Made by a program: the position numbers and the translations under genes. A stretch of 64,000 nt of DNA from positions 1,736,001 through 1,800,000 of the forward strand of contig CAJFCV020000003.1 of the NCBI GenBank assembly GCA_904066235.2, in the 5' to 3' direction. Below, piece by piece: positions 10,182 to 21,566 of the stretch. The stretch comes from Bursaphelenchus xylophilus. Taxonomy: Eukaryota > Nematoda > Chromadorea > Rhabditida > Aphelenchoididae. Under the pieces are notes generated by a model that did not search any database, had not been told where the DNA came from, and worked only from the letters and a program-made list of their open reading frames with translations. The stretch's first letter is position 1; each line of letters starts with the position of its first letter.

Positions 10182-11765
10182 TTAATGCCGCTTTGGAGGT
10201 CGTTGAATTTTGCGTTGGGTTCGCCGACGCCGAAGCATGAATCTGGCAAGCCTCATGAAGTCGTTGATGTTAGCCATGTTCAGCTTCTTCGCGACGCCCG
10301 GAGGTGGTCGAATGGCGGGAGGAGCGTCATTCAACGCCGACGAGACCTTGAATCCCCGGAGGGGAGGCGGGGTCAGTGCGGGGACGGGGCGGCGGGAGGC
10401 GAAGGTGGTGGGCCTGAAAATGGGAAAAATTGAGAATTTGGCGATAAAACTTTGTCGCCTTAACCCCAAATTTGGACCATATCAGTTTGTAGGGAAAATA
10501 ATGTGGATTTTTGCTGCAACATGTCTGGCTCGTCGTAGTCGCGCAAAATCTCCAGCCGCGGTTGGTCGTTGCAAAGCAACGATGGGAAATTTGAATTCAC
10601 ATTATTTTCCCGACAGACAGATACTAGGCTCGTTTGAAAGTCGGTTTATGGCGTTTGCGCTGTGCAGAAAAAATCAGAGTGTGAGCGAAAGTGACAGACA
10701 ACGAATCCACATCATGTTCTCGAAGGACCGATATGAGAAAAACTGCGATTTTTTTTGTTTTTTTTTGATAATACCGATATCGAACAGAAAGGTGTTTTTT
10801 GCAAACATCATCGAGCACATATGAAAGGTAGACGGCAAAAATCTCATTATCCTTGCAAATTTGTCACCCCGGGGAAAAGTCTTTGAGTCTGTCGGGAAAA
10901 TACTGACCACAATATCGCTGCGCCGATCGCGTCGTTGAATTGGAAGAAAATTTGCTTTTCCCGCGACACGACTCGTTTTCTCGGCGGTGATTCGACTTTA
11001 GATGTTACATTATGCTTATTATTTTCCCGACGGACAGTTATATGTATGTAAATTGGCCCAAGTGAGTCAATGCCTCCAAATTTGAAAGGAAATCTGGGCT
11101 TTGCACATTGATGAAATTGTAATTTGGTTTTTTGGCTCTCTTGACTTTTTCACTTTCTACCAAGATTTATATGGTAAATAGAACGTGGCTCCATCTCATC
11201 AGGACATCATCACATACTCTCTCCTCAAAGATATCCCTCAAAACTCACAGTACTGCCATTGTGGTGCTTGTTCGATGAGGTGGTGCCACTCTTAGTGGGA
11301 CCGGCGTGACTCCTTGCAGATGGGTGGTCAGACTCGTCTTTAGGGTGACGGTTGGATTCGGTGTTGTCAATTTTCTGCTTCTCCTCGACTTGATTCTTCG
11401 GCCTCTTCGTGGAGCGTCTGATGGGAGCGATCTTCGATGCGAAACTAAAGAAATTTGTTAAGAACTTGGCCAAGAATAGCCTAGAAATTTCGAAATATTA
11501 CCTCTGGTCACGGTGCCTCCACTCTTTGCTGCAGCTCGGATCAAAATTCCTCTGGAAATGGGCTTTAGCAAGGCAAATTTTTTCAGCTTGGATTCGAAGC
11601 TGTGGATTTTCTTTTCAAGCCGTAAATACGATAAGAGCACCGGCGTTGACTTACGACACTGCTGACTTACGTTTTGGCTCTTGTTTTTTTGGCAGTCTGT
11701 CCCACAGCACACACCTGTGCTAATAAAACTAATAGGAGTACTATGAAAGACACACGGACTATCAT
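10182..11765 (-). CDS. Predicted secreted, highly basic Arg/Pro-rich protein
   Basis: Four exons on the minus strand: 11765-11671, 11599-11502, 11444-11249, 10413-10182. The total is 621 bases (206 residues plus stop) and phases 2, 1 and 2 join exactly, although no single frame shows the gene. The protein begins MIVRVSFIVLLLVLLAQVCA, a clear signal peptide with probable cleavage near residues 20-22. The mature part is rich in Lys and Arg (KKTRAK, PRRGRRIKSRRSRK, LRRRRTQRK) with a proline-rich middle (PALTPPPL, AIRPPPG) and no cysteines after the signal peptide. Dibasic sites are frequent, which would fit processing into peptides or binding to an acidic partner; that is inference. I recognise no family. 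A TTTCAG acceptor just before the ATG suggests spliced-leader addition. The 0.8-kb third intron contains two MITEs. Confidence 0.72.
10481..10621. mobile_element. MITE type A
   Basis: ATCAGTTTGTAGGGAAAATAA at the left (one substitution in the GGG run) and ATTATTTTCCCGACAGACAG at the right. In the third intron of the secreted-protein gene. Confidence 0.85.
10886..11037. mobile_element. MITE type B
   Basis: GTCTGTCGGGAAAATACTGA at the left, ATTATTTTCCCGACGGACAG at the right, with CGATCGCGTCGTTGAATTGG inside. In the third intron of the secreted-protein gene. Confidence 0.85.
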
Positions 11766-11766
11766 T

Positions 11767-11772
11767 CTGAAA
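11767..11772 (-). promoter_or_regulatory. Putative spliced-leader trans-splice acceptor
   Basis: On the minus strand the sequence reads ACACATTTCAG, A, ATG, so a consensus nematode 3' splice site lies one base before the start codon with no upstream donor needed. It supports this ATG as the start. Confidence 0.6.
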
Positions 11773-11774
11773 TG

Positions 11775-13119
11775 TGTTACAGTTTTATTAAAAAAACAGT
11801 TGAGAATAGGGGACGACACGATCGGCCACTATTTTATGAATTGTCGGGTTTAGGGAGGATAATCAGGCGTGGCTCGCCGCAGCTAAACCGCCAACGTTCA
11901 GGACATAAAACATTATACGATTGGAATCCAGAATGGATCACACGGAGCATAGAAAAGCAAAATTGTCGAGGCAAATGTAGAAAGGTGCACAGTGAGAAAG
12001 GAAAAATAGACAGTTCTGAACTTTTGAGCGCCAGTAGCAAAAATTTCGGTCGCTTCTGCAAATTGCAAGCTGCTAGGAGTGTTGCAGATGTCGTAGAAAA
12101 AAATATTCCAAATTTGTCAACATCTGAGCACTTGGATCATCATCCTGCCGGTAAAATAATGAGCAAGTGTTGCATTGAAAATCGCATCGCCGCCGAGAAA
12201 ATGAATTGTGTCGATGCGGCGAAGGGACATTGTGATCATTATTTTCCCGACAGACTTACGCTTCAAAGATCGAAATCAATTTCTAGGCCGTCACACAAGT
12301 CTACTGTAAGATTTCTAGAACAGCCTGGAGTTGCTTTCTAGACTATCTTGATACCAATGACCTGTCTATATGAGGCTCAATTCCCCATTACATTATAATG
12401 TTTAGAACGCCGACTTCAGCTTCGAAATTTTCTAAAGCCCTTATAAGTCTAATCCGCCAACAAAATACTATTTTTGGTCACTTTACAATTTCAAAAATGC
12501 CATTTTATGTAACAAAGGCCACTTGACATTTCTCCAAACGGCATTATTACTATTTTTCGGCTTTTTTCATATTTACATTTCCCTTTTTCCGCAGTAAAAC
12601 CCCCATTCTCACTTTTCGTTTTGCACGTTACACTTCCACTTTACTATTCCAACCTTTCAATCCAAGTTTTTTCCCCCAACCACAAGACTTTTCCCGCCTT
12701 TTCATCGCCCAATTTTCGGAATCCAGCAATTTTTTGCTGATAATCGAATTTTACTGTCAGTTACAAAAACAGCGTCACAAAAAACTGTTCCTTTCTATTT
12801 ACAAACAACTTTTTTTCCTCCCGGTTTGAAACCCCGCCTTAGGCGCGCGAAAAAAACGATGGTTATCGGAAGACCATTGCCGACTTTTTTCTCCGTCTTT
12901 TTTACAGTGTAAAGTTCGTGTTTCTGGACACTGATCGAAAAAAACAATGAGAAAGGCCCGGAAAAGATGTTTATGGGTTTGGCGCGTGATCAAATGCTGC
13001 AGGCGGTGTAGCGAGAGACTTTGTTACGGAGATAAGGAATCTAGGGTAGTCATCTTTGAGACGGTAGAAGTCGAAAACATTCACAACTGAAGAGGAGGGT
13101 CATGTAACGATTATGACCG
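11775..13119. other. Upstream region of the secreted-protein gene, no second gene seen
   Basis: Contains the presumed minus-strand promoter and a degraded type B MITE. AT-rich and pyrimidine-rich DNA between 12350 and 12800 shows no exon structure. A 189-codon open frame from 11772 runs into the MITE and is not convincing. Confidence 0.5.
12146..12257. mobile_element. MITE type B, internally deleted
   Basis: CCGGTAAAATAATGAGCA at the left, GATCATTATTTTCCCGACAG at the right. About 40 bp shorter than typical type B, and its right half is lost between GTCGATGCGGCG and GACATTG. Confidence 0.75.
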
Positions 13120-13121
13120 TA

Positions 13122-13230
13122 CTAGTCCGTTTGTAAAGTCGCTGGAATGATTGGGGCGACAGTGAAAAGCAATGTTTGCTTTTGCACTGTGCAACTTTTT
13201 GCTTTTTGCTGGAGCCGAAGCAAAGACTCC
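13122..13230. mobile_element. CTAGTCC-family element, left part
   Basis: TA then CTAGTCCGTTTGTAAAGTCG. The GGGCC element that follows is inserted here; the matching right end is lost or eroded beyond 13751. Confidence 0.5.
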
Positions 13231-13750
13231 GTGGCAAGTAGACATGGCTCCCGGGCCGGGCCGGCCCGGGCCGGCCTGGGTCGGGCCGCCGGCCGGGCCG
13301 AAATTTCGGCCCGTCGGCCCGATTTCAGATCGGCCGGGCCGGCCGGACCATTTCCGGCCCGTCGGCCGGGCCAACGTTTCGGCCCGGCCCGGCCCGAAAT
13401 AGTTAAAATCCAGAATCTCGAAGCGGAAATTGGGTTTCATAATGAAAATAAACGAAATGTCAAGACACAATTGGTTTTTTTAAAGGTATTTTTGTTTTTA
13501 GATAGCTATGGAACACAGTATTTATCCATTTACATGATGATAGAAAAAAAATTTGGTCATAAGGAGTTAGACTTGGAGAGACTTTCGTTTTAATGGGCCG
13601 GCCCAGGCCGGGCCGAAGCAAATTTAGAACGGGCCGGGCCAGGCCGACGGAAAATCTGAAACGGGCCGGGCCGGCCGGAACTCTTCAGGCCGACGGGCCG
13701 GGCCGAGATTTTTGGCCCGGGCCGGCCGACGAGCCATGTCTAGTGGCAAG
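13231..13750. mobile_element. GGGCC-rich non-autonomous hAT-like element with 8-bp target duplication
   Basis: The element spans 13239-13742. TIRs TAGACATGGCTC and GAGCCATGTCTA are perfect, and both sides carry the direct repeat GTGGCAAG (13231-13238 and 13743-13750). Both arms are runs of GGGCCGGGCCGGCC in opposite orientation around an AT-rich core at 13402-13592. An 8-bp duplication and a TIR starting TAG are hAT-superfamily traits. No transposase. Confidence 0.85.
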
Positions 13751-14446
13751 ATAACTAGTGCCTAAAATATTATAAAATCGCCCATACAGCTACTTTGGAA
13801 TCGCGCCTTTTAAGGCTTGAAATACCCAAAATTACTTTGCCTATCCCATCCATTACTTCAAGGGGAAAATAACGGTTTGTCAAACTCTCTAACTAACAGG
13901 CTAATTTAACACATTGAAGTATGCAATCTTTGCATTTTGAATGATCCAGATTTTACCAACTAAAACTATTATCTAAAAAAATGGCCATGTAATTTCAAAG
14001 TTGAACACGTGAATCGCAACAATACATAGTAAGCGGCAGATTTATTTTTTTGTATGCCTTTAAACGCAGGTAATTTGGTAAGTTCCCAAAAAAGCTCGAC
14101 GATCTTTTCGTTTCATCTTTTCACTTTTTAAAAAACAACAGTCAACAAAAAAAGAAAATTTTGTAAAGTCACACAGGAACACCCCGTGGCACAAAGCACA
14201 CTGATGAAATGGATCGGTAATTTATAATATATCAATTCCATTAAAGGTTAAGTTAAAGAAGTCAATTTCTAAAAGTCCAGGAATTGAACTGGAATTGAAC
14301 TGTGTGAAACTGTATTGAAAAACTCCGGCGATACAAAGCCTTTATATCGGAAGCGAATGATTAGGCCCCAAGGGTCAAGTTTAGGCCAAGGACCTCCATA
14401 CAAACGAAACCTCGATATAACAAACACGTTTTTTTTTGGTATTTTT
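13751..14446. other. Intergenic, no feature recognised
   Basis: Low-GC DNA without exon signals. AACGAAACCTCGATATAACA at about 14403 belongs to a motif also seen near 45517, 47883, 52655 and 58600. Confidence 0.4.
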
Positions 14447-14871
14447 TAAAAGACGATTTCTGAGTCAGTGAAGCAAGCGGTGACATAGGATTTTTTCGAT
14501 GTTGAGTTTTTTGCATAAATATGATCCACAGCACCAGTAGGGAAAAAGCGAATCACAGTTTTCCTCAATTCCTCCATTAACTGTACTTTTTATACAATTT
14601 TCTGTTTATACAGTAATTGGTCATAACTTTCTACAGTGGTGCCTGTTTGGCATACAAATATGGCTACTATGGTTTTTGGGTATGGCGAGTTCAACAAAAC
14701 CAAAAAAATTTGATCAGATTACGGTAACATACAAAAACACTGTATCGGTCGATAAAAATCGGCCATAAAAGTTTGTTTCAAAAAACCCACAGCCAATTTT
14801 TTGATATTCGTAATCAGCATAAAATTCTGGTCTAGAATCAATTTTAAAAAGTTCAAAAATAGGACCCCCAT

Positions 14872-14943
14872 TTTCGGTGGTGTAGTGGTTTTTGACCAAA
14901 ACTGGTAATCTGACCACCCAGGTTCGAATCCGGGTGGGTGCGA
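14872..14943 (+). pseudogene. tRNA-like sequence in the left arm
   Basis: A-box-like TGGTGTAGTGGTTTT and a perfect B box GGTTCGAATCC at the spacing of a tRNA gene. The acceptor ends (TTTTCGG against GGGTGCG) do not pair and the T stem has a mismatch, so it is a tRNA-derived pseudogene or SINE-like module. Confidence 0.55.
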
Positions 14944-15768
14944 ATGTAGAAAAAGACCTCAAATCACTTTTATTGAAAATCTGAGAGTTCTTCGAAGCAT
15001 GCCGAGCAATTTTAGGCATTTAAACTCTCTGAATTTGGGATTAAAACGATTTTTATGTAATTTTAGAGGATTAATACATGAAAAATAAAACTGCTTCAAA
15101 CTGGTTGAAATTGATAACACTTACTCTATGGCTAATTGTAAGATACTTTCCTGTTAACTTTTTTTGGTAGAGTGCTGTATCATGGACTACTGTAACATAA
15201 AACCCGTTTTCGTTTTTGGTGTGCCACAGGGCGTAGAGACCTCAGTCTATCATAATTACGATAGGAATGCTTGAGAACACGTCGGTTATCACACAGATTT
15301 GTTTTCTATGTCCGGAGGACTTGAAACAAGTCAGTTATAACGCGCAGATTTCCAATCGATAATGATGTCGAGATGCACTATATATCATGGAAAATTCTTT
15401 TTTTGAAATATGGAGCGTTGAGATTTCATGCTTTTTAATAGATCTAATTTAAAAAAGAAAAACATTTACAAAAGAATTTTGAAGAAAACATCTGTTAAGC
15501 AGAATAAGTTTTATGTTACAGTAGTCCATGATACAGCACTCTACCAAAAAAAGTTAACAGGAAAGTATCTTACAATTAGCCATAGAGTAAGTGTTATCAA
15601 TTTCAACCAGTTTGAAGCAGTTTTATTTTTCATGTATTAATCCTCTAAAATTACATAAAAATCGTTTTAATCCCAAATTCAGAGAGTTTAAATGCCTAAA
15701 ATTGCGCAGCATGCTTCAAATAACTCTCAGGTTTTCATTAAAAGTGATTTGAGGTCTTTTTTCTACAT

Positions 15769-15840
15769 TCGCACCCACCCGGATTCGAACCTGGGTGGTC
15801 AGATTACCAGTTTTGGTCAAAAACCACTACACCACCGAAA
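15769..15840 (-). pseudogene. tRNA-like sequence in the right arm
   Basis: The inverted copy of the left-arm tRNA-like module, with GGATTCGAACC (B box on the minus strand) and CCACTACACCACC (A box). Same unpaired acceptor ends. Confidence 0.55.
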
Positions 15841-16320
15841 ATGGGGGTCCTATTTTTGAACTTTTTAAAATTGATTCTAGACCAGAATTTTATGCTGATT
15901 ACGAATATCAAAAAATTGGCTGTGGGTTTTTTGAAACAAACTTTTTATGGCCGATTTTTATCGACCGATACAGTGTTTTTGTATGTTACCGTAATCTGAT
16001 CAAATTTTTTTTGGTTTTGTTGAACTCGCCATACCGAAAAACCATAGTAGCCATATTTGTATGCCAAACAGGCACCACTGTAGAAAGTTATGACCAATTA
16101 CTGTATAAACAGAAAATTGTATAAAAAGTACAGTTAATGGAGGAATTGAGGAAAACTGTGATTCGCTTTTTCCCTGCTGGTGCTGTGGATCATATTTATG
16201 CAAAAAACTCAACATCGAAAAAATCCTATGTCCTGGCCTAACTACGGCTTGCTTCAGTGACTCAGAAATCGTCTTTTAAGGCTAAGCCGTCCTACTGGCT
16301 CTATAAATTTCGCTGGTACC

Positions 16321-16676
16321 TCAAGTTCGATGCACAGCTTTTATTCAAATTTTGCACACATGACGGCCATAGGCCACATATTAATTAATGAAAATTTTAG
16401 CTCGTACTTCGCAGGCGCAGCCAAGATACCGAACGCTCCCTGTGGCCGAGAGAGTGCAAAAAAGCGAAGTTCTGTCAGAAAGACCATTTTTTTCTTTTCC
16501 GTATCTTAGCTGGGAAAAATTATCTTTTTGGGGAAACATTACTCTACGGTAGAAATATGAAAATGCGCGAGTTAAAAAAGTCTCGAATACCTCTTTGAAA
16601 GGTGCTTTGAATTTGTGCCAGGTTCCATCAAAATCTGAGCGTCGCACTTTGAGTACTTCCCCTGTAAATTCAAGAG
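16321..16676. mobile_element. Family D element, one end
   Basis: The right end is CGTCGCACTTTGAGTACTTC with CCCCTGT following. GGCCGAGAGAGTGCAAAAAA marks the interior. The left end does not reach the standard TIR. Confidence 0.65.
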
Positions 16677-16679
16677 TAT

Positions 16680-17468
16680 CCCACGCCAAACAAAAGCATA
16701 TTCTGAAGTGCGAATGCTTCCTCTATTATCGTATCTACACAACCGAGACGACAGTCGACGAAACTTCATGTCCAAAAATGTTGAAATAATTTTTTGTTAC
16801 AACTGTACGTAATGGTACACCAATGCATACATATTGGCGCTAAATACGGCACATTTCTATTGAGAACCACAAAAGCTACAGTAATTTTTAAAGTGCGCTT
16901 ATAATCGTATTTCAACCCTATATCGAATAAATTTCGACCACCGCAAAACGTTCTACAGTCCCAGAATTCATTTTTTATCGTATAAAACGAACGTTTGACT
17001 CATCATCAATCGAACGACCACTTGAATTGCAACCCTGTTCGTAAAGACTTTTAACATTCGAAAAAAAAAAGAATCACCACTCACTTGCGTATTTTTTGCG
17101 CTGAAAAATGTTTCAAATGGGGTTCAAAAAAAAGTAAAAAAAAAAAGAGTTCGCTCTTAATCAACGGCGCCTCAATTTTACAACCCTTTTTTTCGCGCCT
17201 TCCTTCTTTCCTGAAAAAGGTAAGGAGTTTGTTTATGGAAAAAAGAAGGTATTGTAATAATGTCGGTGCTGCATTGTTTTTGAAATCAAATTACTCGGAC
17301 TCCCTCCTCGCCTTTCAGGCGGCTACTATACAGTTTTTGAATTTTGTACAGTTAGGAGAAGAGGAGGGAAGGAAAGAAGAAAAGGCGAGGAAAATGGAGG
17401 CAATTGAAGGAAGGAAATGGCAAAAATTTTACTTTACTAAAGGAAGATTGTCATCAACTCAGATAAGT
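16680..17468. other. Intergenic, no gene seen
   Basis: Unique AT-rich DNA, with a purine-rich stretch (GGAGAAGAGGAGGGAAGG) at about 17357. No splice-phased coding sequence was found on either strand. Confidence 0.4.
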
Positions 17469-17620
17469 ATCAGTCTGTCGGGAAAATAATATCGATTTGT
17501 CACGGGAAAATGTCTCGCCTTGTCGCAGTTGCGCCCCAAAAGTCGAGTCGCGGATAGCTTTTGCAAAGCAGCGGGCAATTTTAAGGCGTGATGAGTCCAT
17601 TATTTTCCCGACAGACTGGT
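17469..17620. mobile_element. MITE type A
   Basis: Left CAGTCTGTCGGGAAAATAA, right TTATTTTCCCGACAGACTG. The inner motif has drifted to ATCGATTTGTC. Ten bases separate it from the next element. Confidence 0.88.
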
Positions 17621-17629
17621 ATACTTTCT

Positions 17630-17786
17630 ATCAGTTTGTCGGGAAAATAATGAGTACAAAGTCGCTGCTTAATATCGTCGCTGAAGTGAAAAGCAATTTG
17701 ATTTTGTAGCGATGCAATTCATTTTCTCGCCGGCAATTCGATTTTTGATGTGGCAGAGGGCTGATTATTTTTTCGACAAACTGATA
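17630..17786. mobile_element. MITE type B
   Basis: TATCAGTTTGTCGGG at the left and CGACAAACTGATA at the right. The outer seven bases have changed the same way at both ends (GTTTGTC/GACAAAC). Confidence 0.88.
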
Positions 17787-18227
17787 GAGATGATAAGTCA
17801 TGGCTGACCTATGTATATACACTCTCTAATTGTATATACACATCCGATGCATTAACGACGTTTTCCCTCGCATTGCACGTGCAGAGTAAAATTTTCCGCA
17901 AATGACGATTTTCCAGGGACGAAGTTGGTCATCGAAGTTGGTCATCCTCGAAGCTTCATAAAAACCGTTGTGTCAAGCCTTATCATACAAAAAATATATC
18001 AATAGATAGCGTTTTTAAAGTTCTTTCAGAAGACCTTAACAGTAATTTTAAAACCCTACAGCCACCTGTAAAAAAATGCAAAACAAAAAAACGGCGGAGT
18101 CATACTTCTAGACCTAATATACTACTTGCAACATAAAGTTCAGACAATTTTCACAGTGTGTTTTTTTTTGCTTTACCTTCTCATATGAACTTTATCGCGC
18201 AAGTATTGTAATACAGAAACCGCAGAC

Positions 18228-18560
18228 AAGGGAAATGCTTCAAGTGCGACGCTGAAATTTTGATACAACTCCTTGCGAAAATTGGAATAATTTTTTTCTA
18301 CATATGTCATATGCGAAGTCCTTAACTGGCCGTTTGTAGGAACGACCGAGATTTCTGATGACAAAAGTTTTCAAAAATTTGACACGTTTGGCGAATTTTG
18401 GCAAGAAAAGTTTTATAACAGTCTCTACCGTAGATGGTCATGTCACTGCAAAAAAAATCAGTTTTTTCCGTAGGAAACTGGAAACGATACAGCTAAAAAT
18501 TGTTTTTCTCTAAGCCTCCACGTTTAACGTACTCTGTCCGACAGCAAAGATCGTTCCGCG
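18228..18560. mobile_element. Family D fragment
   Basis: CAAGGGAAATGCTTCAAGTG at the left, then the GACGCTGAAATTTTGAT block; it runs to ACTCTGTCCGACAGCAAAGA without a matching right end. Confidence 0.55.
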
Positions 18561-18800
18561 CCAACAAGGCGCCTAAAACAGCTGGTGATATGTTGCCTAC
18601 TTCTAACAGGGAAAGTACTTCTATGGGGTATGGAGTTACAGGTCCATACTCCTTTACAAACCCAAATAAGGCAGCTAAAAAAATACCTCACAGAAGTACT
18701 TTCCTTGTATTTGTGCAATATTTTATGAATATAATCTTGAACACTTTTTGAAAAAAATTCCACAGCAAAATAAAGAGGCTTCAAGGAGTAAAAAATCTTC

Positions 18801-20995
18801 CTTAAAGTGCGAGGTTCGCCAACACAATGCCCCAACTGTGATTGTTTTCCCGTCGAGACGCGGGGGTCAGACTTGACACGTATTTGTCAAGTGTTTCCCA
18901 TGAAATAATTTCTTTTTCCAAGCTCGAAATTCGGGGGAATCAAGACGAAGGTCAATGTTTTATCGTAATCGCTTGACAAAAGTTTACATATTTCATTTAT
19001 TTATAAAAAATAGCTCAAACTATAAACACAGATGAATATTTCCTTTGAACTGTCTTGTTGCCCAGCCTTTTGTGTTGATGGATTCGGCACCTCGAAGCAT
19101 ACATGGTGCCGTAGCACACACCTGGAGGAAGCATTAGCCCACTGGTTCCAACATTGTGTAGAAAGGTGCGACGTCGTAAACGAGCATTCGGGGCATACCT
19201 GAAATTTGTACCCTTATGGAGAATGTAAATCAAAATTACAATATTTTAGGATAAAAAATTGCCGCAAACAGCTGATCAAAAGCTGAAGTATCCTAGGTGA
19301 CGAGTTATTCATCACAAAAAAGTAAGAATTTAGTCTCTTCTCCGTATATAGGTCAAATTTCTGTTCTCAATACCTACTACAAGAAGACTTACGTCAAAAA
19401 CCAAATAAACACCTACAAATCAATGAAAACGATGTTCAAAAGCTTACCCAAGATCCTCGCTACCTCAAGCATCGCACTAAGCGGCTGACACCCGTGTTGC
19501 CGTTGAGCAAGATCCAAAACTGTGACGGAAACATCAGCTTCATGCCCTTCACAGTAATTCGAGACCATTTACTTTTGCATCGCACGCTTCTGACAAGGGA
19601 TCGGCAAATAGTTGTAACCTGCTTTCTTAACGAAACCTATATCATTTGAAAGAGCATTAAAAATAGTGCACAGCGCAGCAAGAATTAGCTGCCTAAATTC
19701 ACTTTGGACAAAGTTATGGCCAAAATACAGATTTTAGCCTAATTTCCGCCTCGCTTTATAAGCTCTCGGAATGGCAGCAGAGTTGTGTCCAGTTGGCCGA
19801 GTGGTAGTGAGCCCACTTCCGGCGCAGCGGGTCCTGGTTTCGAATCCGGTCTTTGCAAATATTTTGCGTTTCGTCTCTTATATGCCACAAAACCATGGTA
19901 TGTTGACAATTTTTAATAATTTTTGTTCCTCCGCTGACAAAATCCATGGTTACGCAAGTTTTCTGAGTTTTTGAATTTTTTTGAAACGACCACAAATTTG
20001 ATGGTGATGAGAGTGGGTATGCCACTATCGTACAATTCCATGGATCTCATGCCAGTCAATCACCGATTATGATTACTGGAGGATAATTCAATTTACAAGG
20101 GCCTATAAATATACATTTTTTCGAAAAAATACGAAGATAAAATTGTAAAATCGGCCAAAGACACTATTGCTGACACAGTGGACCAACCATTGGTAAGGCT
20201 AGGACGTAAGAAATTTTCGATTTTCAAATTTTCGTTTGTGAATGACGACAACGATCATATAAATGTATTTCCAAAGCTTTTTGCTCCAATTTTCCCTTTA
20301 ATCTAGTTTTATTTACAATTTACTGTCACTAGCAGTAATGTCTGATAACATATAACCCAGTATTGTTAAAGCCATAAAACGACCGTGATAGACGTTTTTG
20401 CATACCAGGAAACTAATAAAGACGATTTCAAACCGCCAGGATTACTGTAATATAATGAACCGGCGTTTTGGCCGCATATAACCCCTTTCAAAAAGCGGTC
20501 GTATCTATGCCCTAAGGTAATTTAGGCAGCTAATTTTTTTTGCGCTGTGCACTATTTTTAATGCTCTTTCAAATGATACATGTTTCGTTAAGAAAGCAGG
20601 TTGCAACTATTTGCCGATCCCTTGTGAGTCTCAATGAACAGCCATACCGTCGTGACCTGAAGAGTTAAATCAAAAACAACATCAAACAAGGCGTAAAAGT
20701 TCTTATGTCCACCTAAAAACCCCGTAAAGTCTTCCAAAACCAAACAAACATATTTGCCAAAGCTTGAAGCTGACCTATTCTAAATAATAGCACAATAGAA
20801 CAACAAAAACGTAAAAACTCACCATACACCATGGAAAAAATTGACCTGCGTCTTGATTCTCTCGAAATTCGAGCTTGGAAAAATAATTTATTTCATGGGA
20901 AACACATGACACACAGTGTCAAATCTGACGCCCCGCGTTTCGACGGGAAAACAATCACAGTTGGGGCATTGTGTTGGCGAACCTCGCACTTTAAG
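18801..20995. repeat. 2.2-kb fold-back element with nested inverted repeats
   Basis: Outer arms 18801-18960 and 20833-20995 are inverted copies (GTGCGAGGTTCGCCAACACA and mirror). Inner arms 19588-19700 and 20515-20627 are also inverted (AAATAGTGCACAGCGCAGCA and mirror). The interior carries a tRNA-like module and has no transposase. Confidence 0.85.
19784..19856 (+). pseudogene. tRNA-like sequence inside the fold-back element
   Basis: TTGGCCGAGTGGTAGTG fits an A box and GGTTTCGAATCC a B box, about 45 bases apart. The 5' and 3' acceptor segments do not pair, so a working tRNA is unlikely. Confidence 0.5.
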
Positions 20996-20999
20996 ATTA

Positions 21000-21560
21000 T
21001 AAAATCGTCCTTTTAGCAAATTGAAAATTTAAATACATAGTGATGCGGACCCTACTAAAGCTATTTTTTGTCCTAATCCTCGATTAATGACCAATAAATC
21101 GCGTCTAAACATCTTCCACAATGTTACAGTAAGCCTCTAAAAACAATCAATCTGAACCCCCCAAAAATGTGATCCAAATGCAAACCAAATCTTGACAATA
21201 CTCTTCCCATCCAACAATAATTTTTGCATTTTCTCCCGAGACGCATAAAAACGAGACAATGGAGACTGCATAATCCCGTACAAAGCCGAAAAAATCTACC
21301 GTTCGAGGCGTTCGCGATGCATCCAGCGGCGACTTGGCGGAACGGGCGTTCATTCATTTCTTTCAAGGTTCGTTTCAAGGTTTATTGTTATCCGTCAAAG
21401 ACAAATTTCAAAGTGATTTTACGTAACAGTTTGACAGTTTGAAGCGAAATTCTTGCACGTAAGCGCAATTAGAAAGTGAGTTGTGTGAGGTCAAAGGAGA
21501 GGCGAACTTTGGCCGAAAAGGTTGCAAAAGCGATGGATCTTTGATGAGAGAGTATGAAAA
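21000..21560. other. Intergenic, no feature recognised
   Basis: No splice-consistent exon and no match to the repeat families described here. Confidence 0.4.
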
Positions 21561-21566
21561 ATGTAT

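Larger units (their letters stand above)
14447..16279. repeat. 1.8-kb fold-back element with tRNA-like segments
   Basis: Left arm 14447-15203 and right arm 15508-16279 are near-identical inverted copies around a 0.3-kb centre. The outer ends read TTAAAAGACGATTTCTGAG and CTCAGAAATCGTCTTTTAA. Small differences exist (an indel near 14488 versus 16225). The open frames are mirror copies of the same non-coding sequence; no transposase is seen. Confidence 0.9.

Noticed and set aside
10210..10824. 204-codon plus-strand open frame
   Set aside because: Antisense to the last exon of the secreted-protein gene and continues into a type A MITE.
11772..12341. 189-codon plus-strand open frame
   Set aside because: Its 3' third is a type B MITE, there are no splice or domain features, and the 5' part overlaps the presumed promoter of the secreted-protein gene.
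13111..13593. Arg/Pro/Gly-rich open frames on both strands
   Set aside because: They are translations of the GGGCC repeat arms of the hAT-like element.
14872..14943. Functional tRNA gene
   Set aside because: A and B boxes are good, but the acceptor stem does not pair and the anticodon arm is irregular.
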